Assembly: GCA_003563455.1 (NCBI GenBank)
Contig: PWRV01000044.1
Coordinates: 1 to 7,218, forward strand
From: Thioalkalivibrio sp.
Lineage (GTDB): Bacteria; Pseudomonadota; Gammaproteobacteria; Ectothiorhodospirales; Ectothiorhodospiraceae
Length of the DNA: 7,218 nucleotides
Direction of reading: 5' to 3'
Below are positions 5,771 through 7,218 of the stretch, in pieces; positions within the stretch are counted from its first letter, which is position 1; each line of letters opens with the position of its first letter. The position numbers and the translations under genes were made by a program. The notes beneath the pieces are model-generated. The model saw nothing but the letters and a program-made list of their open reading frames with translations. It searched no databases and was not told the origin of the DNA.

Positions 5771-5890
5771 CCCCTCTCCCGCTTGCGGACAAGGTGCCCA
5801 AGGGCCGGGAGCGGATTTCGAACCGCCGAAGGCGGGCCCGAAGGGCGGAGGGCAGGATGCCCGGAGTAACGGGGCCGGGGGGTGAGGGCC
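5771..5890 (+). repeat. Full repeat unit, copy B (120 bp)
   Basis: It has the left block CCCCTCTCCCGCTTGCGGAC, the middle GGTGCCCAAGGGCC (5793-5806), and the right block from GGGAGCGGATTTCGAACC (5807) to GGTGAGGGCC (5890). Left and middle match the partial unit at 5538-5572; left and right match copy A. It is therefore the most complete version. Internal short palindromes include CCGC-TT-GCGG, GCCC-AA-GGGC and GCCC-GAA-GGGC. It lies directly before the uvrD 3' end. Confidence 0.85.
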
Positions 5891-5901
5891 CGGGGTGAGC
5901 C

Positions 5902-7218
5902 TCAGCCGATCGGCTCCAGCCGCGCGAAACTCAGCACCAGCCACTTGGAACCGGTACCGGCAAAGTTCACCTGCACCCGTGCCGAGGCGCCGCAGCCCTC
6001 GTACTGGGTGATCACGCCCTCGCCGAATTTTGCGTGGCGGACGCGCGACCCGATCGCGAGCCCGGCGTCCGCGGCGGCAGCGCGCTTCGGGTCCATTCCG
6101 GCGCCCGGCCCGTGCCGGCCCGCGGCAAACCGCCCGGCCGGTCGCACCCGCGCCTGCGGGCGCAGCGGTTCCACCAGGTCCTCCGGCAGTTCGCGCAGGA
6201 AGCGCGACGGCATGTTGTAGGATTCGCGGCCGTACAGCCGCCGGCTCTCGGCATAGGCCAGGTACAGCTCCCGCTCCGCCCGGGTCATGCCCACGTAGGC
6301 AAGCCGCCGCTCCTCCTCCAGCCGCCCCGGCTCCTCCAGCGAGCGCGCGTTGGGAAAGAGCCCCTCCTCCAGCCCGACCACGAAGACGGTCGGGAATTCG
6401 AGACCCTTCGCCGAATGCAGCGTCATCAGCTGCACTGCGTCCTCGAAGGGGTCGGCCGCCCCTTCGCCAGCCTCCAGGGCTGCATGAGCGAGGAACTCGG
6501 TGAGGCCACCCGGCCGCTCCTCGGCGTCCGCGGGCCATTCCTGTTCGAAGGCGCTGGCCGCGCCGATCAGCTCGTCCAGGTTCTCCAGCCTTGCCTGGCC
6601 GCGCTCGCCCTTTTCGTTTGCATAATGCTCGCGCAGGCCCGAGCGATCGATCGCGCTCTCCACCTGGATGCCCAGAGGCCGGTCAGCCGGCATCTCGGCG
6701 AGCTGCATGCGCAACTGTAGGAAGCCGACCACGGCATTGCGCGCACGCCCCGTCAGCAGCCCGTCCTCCGCCGCCTTCAGCGCGGCATCGTGCAGGCTCA
6801 GATCCTCCCGCTGCGCCAGATCGCGCAACTCATTGAGCGTCTTCTCGCCGATGCCGCGCGGGGGCTGGTTCACCACCCGCAGGAAGGCGGGGTCGTCGTC
6901 GGCGTTCGTGGCCAGACGCAGGTACGCGAGCGCGTCCTTGATCTCCTGTCGCTCGAAGAAACGCAGTCCCCCGTACACCCGGTAGGGCATGCGTCGCGCG
7001 ATGAAGGTCTCCTCCAGCACGCGTGACTGGGCGTTGGAACGGTAGAGGACCGCGCACTCCCGGTGCAGGCCGCCCTGCTCCACGTGCCGGGAGACGGTCT
7101 CGGCGACGAAGCGTGCCTCATCCTGCTCGTTGATCGCCGCGAACAGGCGCACGGGTGCGCCGTCGCGTCCCTCGGTCCACAGCTCCTTGCCGAGCCGGCC
7201 CGCGTTGTGGCGGATCAG
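5902..7218 (-). CDS. uvrD: DNA helicase II UvrD, C-terminal part, cut by the window edge
   Basis: The visible 438 residues are the C-terminal ~60% of a superfamily 1A 3'-5' DNA helicase that acts in nucleotide excision and mismatch repair, displacing the incised strand and UvrC. They begin LIRHNAGRLGKELWTEGRDG, matching UvrD after its Walker B half. Next come VLYRSNAQSRVLEE (helicase motif IV, about 57-70), YGGLRFFERQEIKDALAYLR (82-101), ENLDEL, MTLHSAKGLEFPTVFVVGLE (motif V region, 265-284) and EEERRLAYVGMTRAERELYL (motif VI, about 301-320). The C-terminal RVRHAKFGEG...GTGSKWLVLSFARLEPIG domain (392-438) is the Tudor-like extension typical of UvrD and distinguishes it from Rep. The motif I Walker A half lies beyond the right edge. 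The stop is TGA (complement of 5902-5904). A GTG at 7152 is internal, not the start. No frameshift is seen. Confidence 0.96.
   Translation of the reverse strand: MIRHNAGRLGKELWTEGRDGAPVRLFAAINEQDEARFVAETVSRHVEQGGLHRECAVLYRSNAQSRVLEETFIARRMPYRVYGGLRFFERQEIKDALAYLRLATNADDDPAFLRVVNQPPRGIGEKTLNELRDLAQREDLSLHDAALKAAEDGLLTGRARNAVVGFLQLRMQLAEMPADRPLGIQVESAIDRSGLREHYANEKGERGQARLENLDELIGAASAFEQEWPADAEERPGGLTEFLAHAALEAGEGAADPFEDAVQLMTLHSAKGLEFPTVFVVGLEEGLFPNARSLEEPGRLEEERRLAYVGMTRAERELYLAYAESRRLYGRESYNMPSRFLRELPEDLVEPLRPQARVRPAGRFAAGRHGPGAGMDPKRAAAADAGLAIGSRVRHAKFGEGVITQYEGCGASARVQVNFAGTGSKWLVLSFARLEPIG

Larger units (their letters stand above)
5525..5901. other. Non-coding repeat cluster between convergent egtD and uvrD
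   Basis: This 377-bp gap has no credible gene; frames here encode Pro/Arg/Gly-rich low-complexity peptides. It consists of a partial repeat unit, a full unit, a spacer (5687-5738), a perfect palindrome and a second full unit ending 11 bp from the uvrD stop. Location between convergent 3' ends, many short GC-rich inverted repeats and near-identical copies fit REP/BIME- or MITE-like elements. It probably ends transcription and stabilises message ends on both sides. Confidence 0.75.

Noticed and set aside
5538..5890. CRISPR array
   Set aside because: Units are about 112-120 bp, only two are complete, and the spacing is irregular. There are no short regular repeats and no cas genes.
5525..5901. 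Small genes or a transposase in the repeat region
   Set aside because: All frames here give low-complexity Pro/Arg/Gly peptides that repeat with the DNA repeat, without ribosome-binding sites or motifs.
4535..6538. Long open frame of 667 codons on the minus strand
   Set aside because: It runs antisense to egtD, through the repeats and out of frame within uvrD. The product is Pro/Arg/Gly-rich with no family motif, while both overlapped genes are certain. It is a product of GC-rich codon use.

Overview
The window is GC-rich bacterial chromosome with tightly packed genes and strong third-position GC. The right-hand gene is a close match to gammaproteobacterial UvrD, including the enterobacterial-type C-terminal RVRHAKFGEG domain. 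The left-hand gene is a standard proteobacterial proline iminopeptidase. Together these suggest a high-GC gammaproteobacterium. The REP-like repeats and the TRAP-UspA pairing would suit a halophilic or alkaliphilic lineage such as Ectothiorhodospiraceae or Halomonadaceae, but that placement is inference and weak.

Layout from left to right. (1) 1-236, minus strand: N-terminal part of a prolyl iminopeptidase running off the left edge. (2) 237-605: divergent intergenic region with an AT-rich island at 370-386 and two inverted repeats in the leader of the rightward genes. (3) 606-4446, plus strand: a TAXI-type TRAP transporter made of a periplasmic receptor (606-1589) and a fused DctQM-type permease (1685-3877), followed by a UspA-family ATP-binding stress protein (3973-4446). 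Each of the two gaps in this set holds a stem-loop followed by a T-run. (4) 4443-4553: a 36-codon reading frame with a strong Shine-Dalgarno sequence. It overlaps the usp stop and the next start by ATGA at both ends. (5) 4550-5524, plus strand: EgtD-type L-histidine N-alpha-methyltransferase of ergothioneine synthesis. (6) 5525-5901: non-coding REP/MITE-like repeat cluster between convergent genes, with two nearly identical copies, one partial copy and a 24-bp perfect palindrome. (7) 5902-7218, minus strand: C-terminal 438 residues of UvrD (DNA helicase II), running off the right edge.

The TAXI receptor, permease and UspA form a recognisable unit. In the TeaABCD ectoine transporter of Halomonas, a UspA protein is likewise encoded after the TRAP genes and regulates uptake. 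The hairpins in both gaps suggest stepped expression: much receptor, less permease, still less UspA. EgtD is joined to usp by overlapping reading frames, so it may be translated from the same message. No egtB is nearby. The window shows no defence system, CRISPR array, prophage, transposase or RNA gene. The most interesting signals are the paired intra-operon terminators, the doubly overlapping mini-ORF and the mosaic intergenic repeats.
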